Below are positions 7,765-16,171 of a stretch of 56,242 nucleotides of DNA, piece after piece. This DNA is from JBBSHJ01 sp038253135 (GTDB taxonomy: Bacteria; Actinomycetota; Actinomycetes; Mycobacteriales; QHCD01), in NCBI GenBank assembly GCA_038253135.1, contig JBBSHJ010000006.1, positions 1-56,242 of the forward strand, in the 5' to 3' direction. The number at the start of each line of letters is the position of its first letter. Position 1 is the first letter of the stretch. The notes under the pieces are model-generated. The model was not told where the DNA came from, did not search any database, and was given only the letters and a program-made list of their open reading frames with translations. Both the position numbers and the translations under genes were made by a program.

Positions 7765-9425
7765 CGTCCGCCCGCACCAAGGACGGCTTGAACAACAAGG
7801 CCAATTTGAACAACAAGGCCAATTTGAACAGCAAGGCCAAGACGACGGGCACCGTCACCTTTGTGGGTGCCGGGCCCGGCGACGCCGGGCTGCTGACCAG
7901 GCGCGCGGTCGAAGCGCTGGCCGCAGCCGACGTGGTGATCGTGGACGCGATTATCGGCGCCATCGCCGGTGCCGACATGGTGGCCGGCGTGCCGCCGCGC
8001 TCGGCCGGGCGCACCGATGGGGACGGCCCGGCCGAGGGCACCCGCGAGGTGCGCGTCGTCGAGGACGGCGCCACCGAGCCGGCGAAGGCGGCCGTCGCGG
8101 AGGCCCGGGCCGGGCGGGACGTGTGCCGCCTCGTCGCGGGCGACCCGCTCACCAGCGAGTCCGTCATCAAGGAATGCCAGTACGTCGCGCGCACCAGCGT
8201 CACGTTCGAGATCGTGCCGGGCATCGCACCCGATTCCGGCGTGCCGGGCTTTGCCGGCATACCGCTCGGCCCGCAGCGGCTGGTCGTCGACGCCCGCGGT
8301 GCCCGGGCCGATGACATCGACTGGTCCGCCGTGGTCGCAGCGCCCGGGCCGCTGGTCGTGACGACGGGCTCGGACGAGGTCGCCAAGATGGCCGCGTCGC
8401 TGGTCGAGCACGGCCTGCGCCCCGACACCGCGATCAGCGTCACGGCCGGCGGCACGTCGGAACGGCAGCGGACCGTGGACACGACTCTCGATGCGGTCGA
8501 GCACGACGGCGCCGAGCTGGTCGGCGACGTCACGGTCGTCATCGGCTCGACCACCGCGAAGCGGAGCAAGCTGTCGTGGTGGGAGAGCCGGGCGCTTTAC
8601 GGCTGGAAGGTGCTGGTGCCGCGGACCCGTGACCAGGCGGGCGCGATGAGCGAGCGGCTGCGGCGGCACGGTGCGATCCCCGCCGAGGTGCCGACCATCG
8701 CCGTCGAGCCGCCGCGCAGTCCGGCCCAGATGGAGCGGGCGATCAAGGGCCTCGTCACGGGCCGCTACGAGTGGATCATCTTCACCTCGGCGAACGCGGT
8801 CCGGGCCGTCCGGGAGAAGTTCGACGAGTTCGGGCTCGATACCCGCGCGTACGCCGGCGTGAAGATCGCCTGCATCGGCGAGGCCACGGCCACCGCGGTG
8901 CGTGCGCTCGGCATCAAGCCCGAACTGATCCCGTCGGGTCCGCAGTCCAGCGAGGGCCTGCTCGCCGACTTCCCGCCGTACGACGAGGTGCTGGACCCGA
9001 TCAACCGGGTGCTGCTGCCCCGTGCCGACATCGCCACCGAGACGCTCGACGCCGGGCTGGCCGAGCGCGGCTGGGAGGTCGATGACGTCACGGCCTACCG
9101 CACCGTGCGGGCCGCGCCGCCGCCCGCGGGAACGCGTGAGGCGATCAAGACCGGGGGCTTCGACGCGGTGTGCTTCACGTCCTCATCGACCGTGCGTAAC
9201 CTCGTCGGCATCGCCGGCAAGCCGCACGCCCGCACCGTCGTTGCCTGCATCGGGCCGAAGACCGTCGAGACCGCGCAGGAATTCGGGCTGCGGGTCGACG
9301 TGCAGCCGGCCGACGCGTCCGTGCCGGCCCTCGTGGACGCGCTCGCGGACTACGCGCGCAGTTTGAAGGAGAGCGGCCAGACGACGCCTCCGCCGCGGCG
9401 CCGGGCTGCCCGCAAGAGTCGTTGA
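7761..9425 (+). CDS. hemD: Uroporphyrinogen-III synthase fused to a degenerate SUMT-like domain
   Basis: The C-terminal half (from about residue 275, WESRALYGWKVLVPRTRDQAG through TSSSTVRNLVGIAGKP) is uroporphyrinogen-III synthase, which closes and inverts ring D. The N-terminal half looks like uroporphyrinogen-III C-methyltransferase: FVGAGPGDAGLLTRRAVEAL and FEIVPGIAPDSGVPGFAGIPLG. Its usual GDPFxFGRGGEE segment is here GDPLTSESVIKE, so methyltransferase activity is doubtful. A similar fusion is familiar in Streptomyces and Mycobacterium HemD. The first residues hold an LNNKAN triplication. Overlaps hemC by ATGA and hemB by TGATG. 554 residues. Confidence 0.9.
   Translation: MTSARTKDGLNNKANLNNKANLNSKAKTTGTVTFVGAGPGDAGLLTRRAVEALAAADVVIVDAIIGAIAGADMVAGVPPRSAGRTDGDGPAEGTREVRVVEDGATEPAKAAVAEARAGRDVCRLVAGDPLTSESVIKECQYVARTSVTFEIVPGIAPDSGVPGFAGIPLGPQRLVVDARGARADDIDWSAVVAAPGPLVVTTGSDEVAKMAASLVEHGLRPDTAISVTAGGTSERQRTVDTTLDAVEHDGAELVGDVTVVIGSTTAKRSKLSWWESRALYGWKVLVPRTRDQAGAMSERLRRHGAIPAEVPTIAVEPPRSPAQMERAIKGLVTGRYEWIIFTSANAVRAVREKFDEFGLDTRAYAGVKIACIGEATATAVRALGIKPELIPSGPQSSEGLLADFPPYDEVLDPINRVLLPRADIATETLDAGLAERGWEVDDVTAYRTVRAAPPPAGTREAIKTGGFDAVCFTSSSTVRNLVGIAGKPHARTVVACIGPKTVETAQEFGLRVDVQPADASVPALVDALADYARSLKESGQTTPPPRRRAARKSR
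7788..7841 (+). repeat. 18-bp tandem repeat x3 in the hemD 5' end
   Basis: Three 18-base units beginning TTGAACAACAAGGCCAAT encode LNNKAN, LNNKAN and LNSKAK. They lie between the start codon and the first conserved strand of HemD. The A-rich composition differs sharply from the surrounding GC-rich sequence. The number of copies may vary between strains. Confidence 0.85.
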
Positions 9426-10474
9426 TGGTCCCGCCCGGCGACGGATCCGGCACGACCGGCGGCCAAGACGCGACGCCGAGTGCGCGGTCCGGTGGATTTC
9501 CGGCTGTCCGGGGCCGGCGGTTGCGGACGACGCCCGCGCTGCGCAGGCTGGTCGGGTCCACCCGGATCAACGCGGCGGAGCTGGTGCTGCCGGTCTTCGT
9601 CAAGGAGGGCATCTCCGAGCCACAGCCGGTGGCCTCGATGCCGGGGGTCGTGCAACACACCGTGGAGTCGCTGCGCAAGGCGGCGGCCGACGCGGTGTCG
9701 GCCGGCATCGGCGGCCTGCTCCTCTTCGGCATACCGGCCGTCAAGGACGCCGTCGGGTCCGGTGCCGACGCGGCCGAGGGCATCGTGCAGCAGGCGTTGC
9801 GCGCGCTGCGCTCCGACGTCGGCGATGACACCGTGCTGATGGCCGATTTGTGCCTGTGCGAGTACACCGATCACGGTCATTGCGGTCCGCTGCGCGCCGA
9901 CGGCCGGGTGGACAACGATGCGGCGATCGCCCGCTACGCGCAGGTGGCCGTCGCGCAGGCGCGGGCCGGCGCGCACGTGGTGGCCCCGTCCGGGGCGCAG
10001 GACGGGCAGGTCGGGGCGATCCGAGCGGGCCTGGACGCCGCCGGCTTCGCCGAGCTGGCGATCGTGGCGTATTCGGCCAAGTACGCGTCGGCCTACTACG
10101 GACCGTTCCGGGAGGCCGCCGAGGGGGCGCCGCGATTCGGCGACCGATCGACCTACCAGCAGGATCCGGCCCGCCCCGTGGGGGAGGCGCTGCGGGAGGT
10201 CGCGCTCGACCTTGCCGAAGGCGCCGATGCGGTGATGGTCAAGCCGGCCGGACCGTACCTGGACGTCATCGCCCGGGTGCGCGATGCCGTCGACGTCCCC
10301 GTGGTGGCCTACCAGGTGTCCGGCGAGTTCGCGCTCATCGAGGCGGCGGCCGAGAAGGGCTGGATCGATCGCGGCCAGGCGATCCGGGAGAGCGTCATCG
10401 CGATCCGCCGCGCGGGCGCGGACGTCGTACTCACCTACTGGGCGGTCGAGCTCGCGCGTTCATCAGCCGGCTAG
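9425..10474 (+). CDS. hemB: Delta-aminolevulinic acid dehydratase (porphobilinogen synthase) HemB
   Basis: Condenses two 5-aminolevulinates to porphobilinogen. The 349-residue TIM-barrel protein has the cysteine-rich zinc site DLCLCEYTDHGHCG, the substrate-binding lysines in VAYSAKYASAYYGPFREA and VMVKPAGPYLDVI, and FGDRSTYQQDPA in the lid region. The three cysteines indicate a Zn2+-dependent enzyme rather than the Mg2+-only type. The start is the ATG at 9425, overlapping the hemD stop (TGATG); a TTG one codon earlier is less likely. hemL follows after a 143-base gap. Confidence 0.96.
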   Translation: MVPPGDGSGTTGGQDATPSARSGGFPAVRGRRLRTTPALRRLVGSTRINAAELVLPVFVKEGISEPQPVASMPGVVQHTVESLRKAAADAVSAGIGGLLLFGIPAVKDAVGSGADAAEGIVQQALRALRSDVGDDTVLMADLCLCEYTDHGHCGPLRADGRVDNDAAIARYAQVAVAQARAGAHVVAPSGAQDGQVGAIRAGLDAAGFAELAIVAYSAKYASAYYGPFREAAEGAPRFGDRSTYQQDPARPVGEALREVALDLAEGADAVMVKPAGPYLDVIARVRDAVDVPVVAYQVSGEFALIEAAAEKGWIDRGQAIRESVIAIRRAGADVVLTYWAVELARSSAG

Positions 10475-10617
10475 AGAACGGCCGGGGAGCCGGTTCGTGA
10501 CGGCTCGATGCCACGGGTCGCGGAGGTCCGAAAGCGCTGGTGCCCGCCGAGCGCTCGAGCGCGGCTGGGAGAATCGGCCGCGATCCGCACCGCTCGCCGT
10601 CGAAGGGACGTCGTACC

Positions 10618-11958
10618 GTGGCCGCAGGCAGCACCCCGTCCGCCGATCCGCCGGTCTCCGCAGCGCTCTTCCGCCGGGCCAGCGCGGTCATCCCCGGCGG
10701 GGTCAACTCGCCGGTGCGGGCGTTTCGCGCGGTGGGCGGGGGGCCGCGGTTCATGGCCTCGGGGCGCGGTGCCGTGCTCACCGACGAGGACGGCAGGGAG
10801 TACGTCGACCTCGTCGGCTCGTGGGGCCCCGCGCTGGTGGGGCACGCCCACCCGGCCGTCGTCGAGGCGGTGCGGGAGGCGGCGACCCGCGGCCTGAGCT
10901 TCGGTACGCCGACGCGGGGCGAGGTGGATCTGGCCGAGGAGCTCGTCCGTCGGGTCGCCCCGGTCCAGCAGGTCCGGCTGGTCAACTCGGGGACCGAGGC
11001 GACGATGTCGGCGATCCGCCTGGCCCGCGGGGTGACGGGCCGGAGCAAGGTGGTGAAGTTCGCCGGCTGCTACCACGGCCACGTCGACGCGCTGCTGGCC
11101 GCGGCCGGCTCCGGGGTGGCGACCTTCGCGCTGCCGGACACTCCCGGCGTCACGGGGGCGCAGGCCGCCGACACGATCGTGCTGCCTTACAACGACGTGG
11201 CCGCGCTGGAGCACGTGTTCGCCTCGGCCGGGGATCAGATCGCCTGCGTGATCACCGAGGCCGCCGCCGCCAACATGGGCGTCGTACCGCCGCTATCGGG
11301 ATTCAACGCGGCCTTGCGGCAGATCACGGCCCGGCACGGCGCGCTGCTCGTCATGGACGAGGTGATGACCGGGTTCAGGGTGTCCGCGGCGGGGTGGTAC
11401 GGGCTGGATCCGGTCGATGCGGACCTCTTCACCTTCGGCAAGGTCATGTCCGGCGGGCTACCGGCGGCGGCCTTCGGCGGCCGGACCGACGTGATGGCCC
11501 AGCTCGCGCCGGCCGGACCGGTCTATCAGGCCGGCACACTGTCCGGGAACCCGATCGCGGTGGCCGCGGGTCTCGCGACGCTCCGAGTGGCCGACGCGTC
11601 GGTCTACGCCCACGTCGACAAGGTCAGCGCGCAGGTGTCCGGCCTGGTCTCGGACGCGCTGTCCGCGGCCGGCGTACCGCATCGGCTCCAGCACGCCGGC
11701 AGCCTCTTCTCGATCTTCTTCACGCGCGGCCGCGGAACGGATGCCGCGGTGACGTCGTACGACGGCGCCCGTCAGCAGGACACCGCGGCGTTTGCCGCGT
11801 TCTTCCATTCGATGCTCGATCAGGGGGTCTACCTGCCGCCGTCGGCGTTCGAGGCCTGGTTCGTCTCCGCGGCGCACGACGTGGCCGCGGTGGAACGGAT
11901 CGCCGAGGCCCTGCCGGCTGCGGCCACTGCCGCCGCGGCGGCGGGGTCGCAGGCGTGA
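10618..11958 (+). CDS. hemL: Glutamate-1-semialdehyde 2,1-aminomutase HemL
   Basis: PLP enzyme that converts glutamate-1-semialdehyde, the product of HemA, to 5-aminolevulinate. The 446-residue protein is a class-III aminotransferase fold: VIPGGVNSPVRAFRAVGG, NSGTEATMSAIRLAR, CYHGHVDALLA, MDEVMTGFRV and TFGKVMSGGLPAAAFGG with the PLP Lys at about 275. The GTG at 10618 is preferred because AAGGGA lies nine bases upstream and similarity starts soon after; a GTG at 10540 lacks support. Its stop overlaps the next start (GTGA). The 143-base gap before it may hold a second promoter. Confidence 0.95.
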   Translation: MAAGSTPSADPPVSAALFRRASAVIPGGVNSPVRAFRAVGGGPRFMASGRGAVLTDEDGREYVDLVGSWGPALVGHAHPAVVEAVREAATRGLSFGTPTRGEVDLAEELVRRVAPVQQVRLVNSGTEATMSAIRLARGVTGRSKVVKFAGCYHGHVDALLAAAGSGVATFALPDTPGVTGAQAADTIVLPYNDVAALEHVFASAGDQIACVITEAAAANMGVVPPLSGFNAALRQITARHGALLVMDEVMTGFRVSAAGWYGLDPVDADLFTFGKVMSGGLPAAAFGGRTDVMAQLAPAGPVYQAGTLSGNPIAVAAGLATLRVADASVYAHVDKVSAQVSGLVSDALSAAGVPHRLQHAGSLFSIFFTRGRGTDAAVTSYDGARQQDTAAFAAFFHSMLDQGVYLPPSAFEAWFVSAAHDVAAVERIAEALPAAATAAAAAGSQA

Positions 11959-12671
11959 GCCGGACGGTCGTTCACCTCGTTCGGCATGGCGAGGTCGACA
12001 ACCCGCACCGGATCATCTATGGCCGGCTCCCCGACCACCACCTGTCCTCGCTCGGCCGGGCGATGGCGGTGCGTACGGCGGCCCACCTTGCCGGCCGGGA
12101 CGTGGTCGAGATCCGGAGCTCCCCGCTGGAGCGCGCGCAGGAGACGGCGGCGCCGATCGCGGCGGAGTTCGGCCTGCCGGTCGCGCAGGACGACCGCCTG
12201 ATCGAGCCGTGGAACGACTTCGAGGGCTCGCGCTTCGGTTTCGCCAAGGGCGAGGCGATGCGGCGGCCGCGCAACTGGCTGCGGGTGCGAAACCCCATCC
12301 GCCCGTCCTGGGGCGAGCCGTACACCGAGATCGCCAAGCGGATGCGGGCGGTGATCAACGATGCGCGGGCAGCGGCGGCCGGTCACGAGGCGATCTGCAT
12401 CAGCCACCAGCTCACCATCTGGACCGCGCGGATGTCGCTGCTCGGCAACCGGCTGTGGCACGATCCCCGGTCGCGGATCTGCGCGCTGGCGTCGGTGACC
12501 AGCTTGATCTACGACGGGACGGCGTTGACGCGGATCGAGTACGCCGACCCGGCCGCGGGCATGACGGAGACCGTCGATCCGGCCGGTGGTGCGGGCGTGC
12601 GGCCGGGTGGGGAGCCCGAATCGGCCGCCGACGGTACGGCCCGATCGCCGCAGGACGTCCCGGGCGCGTAA
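11955..12671 (+). CDS. Histidine phosphatase family protein
   Basis: Phosphoglycerate-mutase-like histidine phosphatase of unknown substrate. The N-terminal LVRHGEVDNPHRIIYGRLPDHHLSSLG carries the catalytic RHG; SSPLERAQETAAPIA and CISHQLTIW supply the remaining Arg and His of the pocket. The protein has 238 residues, with a Gly/Ala/Pro-rich tail after about residue 195. The GTG start overlaps the hemL stop (GTGA). A phosphatase in the same place, between hemL and the TlpA/CcdA genes, is familiar from mycobacteria, so a link to heme or cytochrome c is possible but unproven. Confidence 0.85.
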   Translation: MSRTVVHLVRHGEVDNPHRIIYGRLPDHHLSSLGRAMAVRTAAHLAGRDVVEIRSSPLERAQETAAPIAAEFGLPVAQDDRLIEPWNDFEGSRFGFAKGEAMRRPRNWLRVRNPIRPSWGEPYTEIAKRMRAVINDARAAAAGHEAICISHQLTIWTARMSLLGNRLWHDPRSRICALASVTSLIYDGTALTRIEYADPAAGMTETVDPAGGAGVRPGGEPESAADGTARSPQDVPGA

Positions 12672-12828
12672 CCAGGCCGACCCCGGCGGAAGTGGTCGAG
12701 AGCGAAGGGCCACACTGGATGCGCGGATCCGCCGGGTCGCAACCTTCGGTGCCGGCGCTGCGCGGATCGGCGGCAGCCGGTGCGGACACGTCGGCGGGCC
12801 GGCTCGAGACACCGATCGAAAGGCCGCA

Positions 12829-13455
12829 ATGCCACCCGCGCCACCCGCACACTCCCGCCGCGGCGCCCTCGCTCTGGGGCTCGCCGCGGTCGCCGGCGCG
12901 ACGGGTCTGGGCGCCGCGCTGGCCGGCTGCAGCTCCGGGAACGACGCGGTCGACCAGAGTGCGCGGGGCGAGTTCCGGTTCGTCTCCGCGCAGCGCCACG
13001 GCGAGCTCATCGACGCCGCCAAGCGCAGGACCGCACCGAAGATCTCCGGTCCCGACCTCGACGGTGGCAAGACGATCACGCTCGCGGCGTACCGCGGCAA
13101 GGTCCTCCTGCTGAACTGGTGGGCGAGCTGGTGCGGCCCGTGTCGGGCCGAGGCGCCCGACATCGAGGCCTACTACCAGCAGCACCGGGCGTCGGGTTTC
13201 ACGGTCCTCGGCGTCAACACCAAGGACGATCCCGGCACCGCGCGCAGCTACGTCGACGTGCACAAGCTGACCTATCCGAGCATCGAGGACGAGCCCGGCC
13301 GCGTCGCGATGGCGTTCCGGGGATTGGCGGTCGCGCAACTGCCGTGGTCGATGCTGATCGACAAGCAGGGACGCGTCGCGGGCGTCTACACCGGCGGGCT
13401 CGTCGTCAGCGAGGACATCGCGCCCGCCGTGACCAAACTGCTGCGGGAGACCTGA
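12829..13455 (+). CDS. TlpA/ResA-like thioredoxin lipoprotein
   Basis: Extracytoplasmic thiol-disulfide oxidoreductase that probably reduces apocytochrome c cysteines before heme attachment. The 208-residue protein begins with SRRGALALGLAAVAG, a possible twin-arginine signal, and a lipobox LAGCSS with Cys34 as the predicted lipidation site. The thioredoxin fold shows LLNWWASWCGPCRAEAP (Cys102, Cys105) and VLGVNTKDDPG. The cis-proline loop reads QLPWSMLID rather than the usual GxPTTFLID. The ATG at 12829 is used because the long upstream extension has no similarity. ccdA follows after three bases. Confidence 0.9.
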   Translation: MPPAPPAHSRRGALALGLAAVAGATGLGAALAGCSSGNDAVDQSARGEFRFVSAQRHGELIDAAKRRTAPKISGPDLDGGKTITLAAYRGKVLLLNWWASWCGPCRAEAPDIEAYYQQHRASGFTVLGVNTKDDPGTARSYVDVHKLTYPSIEDEPGRVAMAFRGLAVAQLPWSMLIDKQGRVAGVYTGGLVVSEDIAPAVTKLLRET

Positions 13456-13458
13456 GCC

Positions 13459-14343
13459 GTGGTCCTCGCCTCGGGCCCTATCGCGTCGGATATCGGGCAG
13501 AGCTTCGCCAACACCGTGTACGACGGGCCGTTCGTCGTCGCCGCCGGGGTGGCCGCCCTCGCCGGGCTCATCTCCTTCCTCTCGCCGTGCGTGCTCCCGC
13601 TCGTCCCCGGCTACCTCTCCTACGTCACCGGCCTCACCGCCGGCGCGCAGACCGCGACCGCCGAGCCGGCCGAGACCTCGGCCGTCGCGATGGCGGGCTC
13701 CGCCGGCGTCGCGGTCGCCACCCGGCCCGTCATACGCCGCCCGGCCGGCAGCCGAAGCCGGTGGGTTACCTTCGCCGGAGCCACGCTCTTCGTCCTCGGC
13801 TTCACCGCCGTCTTCGTCGCGTACGGCGCCCTGTTCGGCGGCCTCGGCCGGGCGCTCGTGCAGCACCAGACGCTCTTGCAGCGGGTGCTCGGCTCGGTGA
13901 CGATCGTGCTCGGGCTCGCCTTCATGGGAGTGATTCCCGGCCTGCAGCGCGAGTTCCGGCTGCACAAGGTGCCGCGCGCGGGGCTGCTCGGCGCGCCCAT
14001 CCTGGGCGTGCTCTTCGGCCTGGGCTGGACGCCGTGCATCGGGCCGACTCTGGGCGCCGTACAGACACTCGCGCTGACCGAGGGCAGCGCCGGCCGCGGA
14101 GCGGCGCTGTCCGCGGCGTACTGCATCGGGCTCGGCCTGCCCTTCATCCTCGCCGCGTTCGGGTTCCGCTGGCTGGCCGGAACGTTCGCCTTCGTACGCC
14201 GCAACTCGCTCTGGGTGATGCGGATCGGCGGGGCCCTCCTCGTGGCCATCGGGATCCTCGTCGTCGGTGGATGGTGGAACGACTTCCTCATCCACGTGCA
14301 GTCCTTCACGGCCGACCACGGCGGCCTCGGGACATCGGTATGA
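13459..14343 (+). CDS. ccdA: Cytochrome c biogenesis protein CcdA
   Basis: Membrane protein that carries reducing equivalents from cytosolic thioredoxin across the membrane to TlpA/ResA-type proteins. The 294-residue product is hydrophobic, with about six to seven membrane segments, and has the two signature half-sites SPCVLPLVPGYLSYVTGL and GWTPCIGPTLGAV, whose cysteines form the transmembrane redox pair. A non-conserved, Ala/Thr-rich loop (roughly residues 65-95) separates the first segments. GTG start three bases after tlpA. Its stop overlaps a tiny linker frame leading to resB. Confidence 0.93.
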   Translation: MVLASGPIASDIGQSFANTVYDGPFVVAAGVAALAGLISFLSPCVLPLVPGYLSYVTGLTAGAQTATAEPAETSAVAMAGSAGVAVATRPVIRRPAGSRSRWVTFAGATLFVLGFTAVFVAYGALFGGLGRALVQHQTLLQRVLGSVTIVLGLAFMGVIPGLQREFRLHKVPRAGLLGAPILGVLFGLGWTPCIGPTLGAVQTLALTEGSAGRGAALSAAYCIGLGLPFILAAFGFRWLAGTFAFVRRNSLWVMRIGGALLVAIGILVVGGWWNDFLIHVQSFTADHGGLGTSV

Positions 14344-14366
14344 GTGAACCGGAACCCGCGACATGA
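14340..14366 (+). other. 8-residue linker micro-ORF between ccdA and resB
   Basis: ATG overlapping the ccdA stop (ATGA) opens the frame MSEPEPAT, whose TGA overlaps the resB ATG (ATGA). It is not related in sequence to the MIRU-like linkers but has the same stop-start arrangement, so a ribosome could pass from ccdA to resB by reinitiation. Confidence 0.5.
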
Positions 14367-16105
14367 CCGCGCCCCCGGAGGAGACGGTCACTGCCGAGAC
14401 CACCCCGGCGGCCCTGTCCACCCAGCCCGCGCCGGCGCCGCCGGGCCCCGCCGGGCGCTCGCTGTGGGGACGCGCGCGTCAGCTGTGGCGCCGGCTGACC
14501 AGCATGCGCACGGCACTGGTGCTGCTGTTCCTGCTCGCCCTGGCCGCCGTACCCGGCTCGCTGCTGCCGCAACGCCCGCTGAATCCCACCAAGGTCGACC
14601 AGTATCTCGCCCAGCACCGCACGATCGGCCCATGGCTGGATCGCGCCCGGGCCTTCGACGTCTTCGCCTCGCCGTGGTTCGCCGCGATCTACCTGCTGCT
14701 GTTCATCTCCCTGGTCGGCTGCCTCGGGCCACGGATCCGGATCCACGTCCGGGCCCTGCGCCAGCCGCCGCCGCGCGCGCCGAGGCACCTGTCGCGGCTG
14801 CCCGAGTCGACGTCGTACGCCGGCCCCGACGACCCCACCGTCGCCGCGGCGCGGGCCGCCGCCGGGTTGCGGAAGGGACGGTGGCGGGTCCGGGTCCGGG
14901 TCGGGGACGAGGCCGGCGGCGTCGTCACGGTGTCGGCCGAGAAGGGCTACCTGCGCGAGACCGGCAACCTGATCTTCCACATCGCGGTGACCCTCCTGCT
15001 GGTCGTGGTCGCCATCGGCAAGCTGTGGAGCTACTCCGGCACGATCCTCGTCCAGGCCGGCGGGGGCCAGAGCTCGAGCTTCTGCAACGTGGTGCAGCAG
15101 TACGACTCGTTCCGGCCCGGCCCGATGGTCAACGGATCCGACCTGGCGCCGTTCTGCACGACGCTCGAGTCGTTCACGGCGACGTACGACTCGGACGGCA
15201 CCGCGCGGCAGTTCACCGGCCAGATCACCTACACCGACGGCATTTCCGGTCCGACGCACTCCGACGCGCTGCGGGTCAACCATCCGCTTCGGCTCGAAGG
15301 CCTGCGGCTCTACCTGCTCGGCCACGGCTACAGCCCGATCTTCACGGTGCGCGACCCGAGCGGACGCACCTTCACCCAGGCCGTCCCGTTCCTGCCGCAG
15401 GACGGCAACTTCACCTCGCAGGGCGCGGCGAAATTCGCCGACGCGCGGCCGCGGGAGGTCGGCATCGACGGTGTCTTCGCGCCGACCGCCACCTTCCCCA
15501 ACGGGATCCTCACCTCGACCTGGCCGGCGGCCGACTCGCCGGCCGTCGCGATCTTCGTCTACGAGGGCAGCCTCGGCCTCGATTCCGGAGCGCCGCAGTC
15601 GGTCTACTCGCTCGACCAGCAGCAGATCGCCTCGGGGGCGCTGAAGAAGGTGGCGAGCGTCAACCTGCAGCCGGGTGGGTCGGTGCGGCTCAAGGACGGT
15701 ACGACGGTCCGCTTCGACGGCGTCAAGCAGTGGGCCAACCTGCAGATCGCGCACGATCCGACCCAGGGTTACCTGCTGCCGGTCGCCGGCCTGCTCGTGC
15801 TCGGCCTGCTGCTGTCGATCCGGATCCGTCGCCGCCGGATCTGGCTGCGGTGCACCCCCATGGCGGGCCTGACATCACCTGCCGAAACACCGGGCACCCC
15901 CGGGGCCAGGACCGGCGGCGAACGCCGTACGGTATCCGAAGACCATCCGCGTGAGGAAGGGCCCGGTCCGGCGCGCCGCACAACGGCGGTCGAGGCCGGC
16001 GGGCTGGCCCGCACCGACGCCGGCGTCTTCGGCGAGGAGTTCGAGCGCGTCGTCGCGGGACTGCGCGGTACGCCGGCAACGGCGGCCGAACGGGAGGCGG
16101 AGTAG
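14363..16105 (+). CDS. resB: Cytochrome c biogenesis protein ResB
   Basis: Component of the System II heme lyase with CcsA, holding or handing heme to apocytochrome c. The 580-residue protein starts with a Pro/Ala-rich cytosolic tail, then TM1 (MRTALVLLFLLALAAVPGSLLPQ), TM2 (PWFAAIYLLLFISLVGC), TM3 (IFHIAVTLLLVVVAIGKLWSYSG), a large extracytoplasmic domain (about 225-470), and TM4 (GYLLPVAGLLVLGLLLSIRI). The HHxx-like histidine pattern is weak, but layout and length fit. A charged C-terminal tail of about 90 residues is variable. It is followed by a linker repeat and ccsA. Confidence 0.92.
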   Translation: MTAPPEETVTAETTPAALSTQPAPAPPGPAGRSLWGRARQLWRRLTSMRTALVLLFLLALAAVPGSLLPQRPLNPTKVDQYLAQHRTIGPWLDRARAFDVFASPWFAAIYLLLFISLVGCLGPRIRIHVRALRQPPPRAPRHLSRLPESTSYAGPDDPTVAAARAAAGLRKGRWRVRVRVGDEAGGVVTVSAEKGYLRETGNLIFHIAVTLLLVVVAIGKLWSYSGTILVQAGGGQSSSFCNVVQQYDSFRPGPMVNGSDLAPFCTTLESFTATYDSDGTARQFTGQITYTDGISGPTHSDALRVNHPLRLEGLRLYLLGHGYSPIFTVRDPSGRTFTQAVPFLPQDGNFTSQGAAKFADARPREVGIDGVFAPTATFPNGILTSTWPAADSPAVAIFVYEGSLGLDSGAPQSVYSLDQQQIASGALKKVASVNLQPGGSVRLKDGTTVRFDGVKQWANLQIAHDPTQGYLLPVAGLLVLGLLLSIRIRRRRIWLRCTPMAGLTSPAETPGTPGARTGGERRTVSEDHPREEGPGPARRTTAVEAGGLARTDAGVFGEEFERVVAGLRGTPATAAEREAE

Positions 16106-16108
16106 GCA

Positions 16109-16171
16109 ATGACGGTGGAGATCGAGGAGCGTGCGACGAGGCGCGCAGCGCGTGAGGAGATCGCGTCATGA
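16109..16171 (+). repeat. Short MIRU-like linker repeat / 20-aa micro-ORF between resB and ccsA
   Basis: Begins three bases after the resB stop and ends in a TGA overlapping the ccsA ATG. The peptide ERATRRAAREEIAS and the DNA AGGCGCGCAGCGCGTGAGGA correspond to the 3' half of the nuoC/nuoD copy. The GAGGAG in its last third doubles as the ccsA ribosome binding site. Confidence 0.65.

Noticed and set aside
7761..8560. Active uroporphyrinogen-III methyltransferase domain
   Set aside because: Key SUMT segment is replaced, so activity is not claimed.
12412..14421. 669-codon minus-strand frame opposite tlpA and ccdA
   Set aside because: Charged low-complexity composition, antisense to two well-recognised genes.
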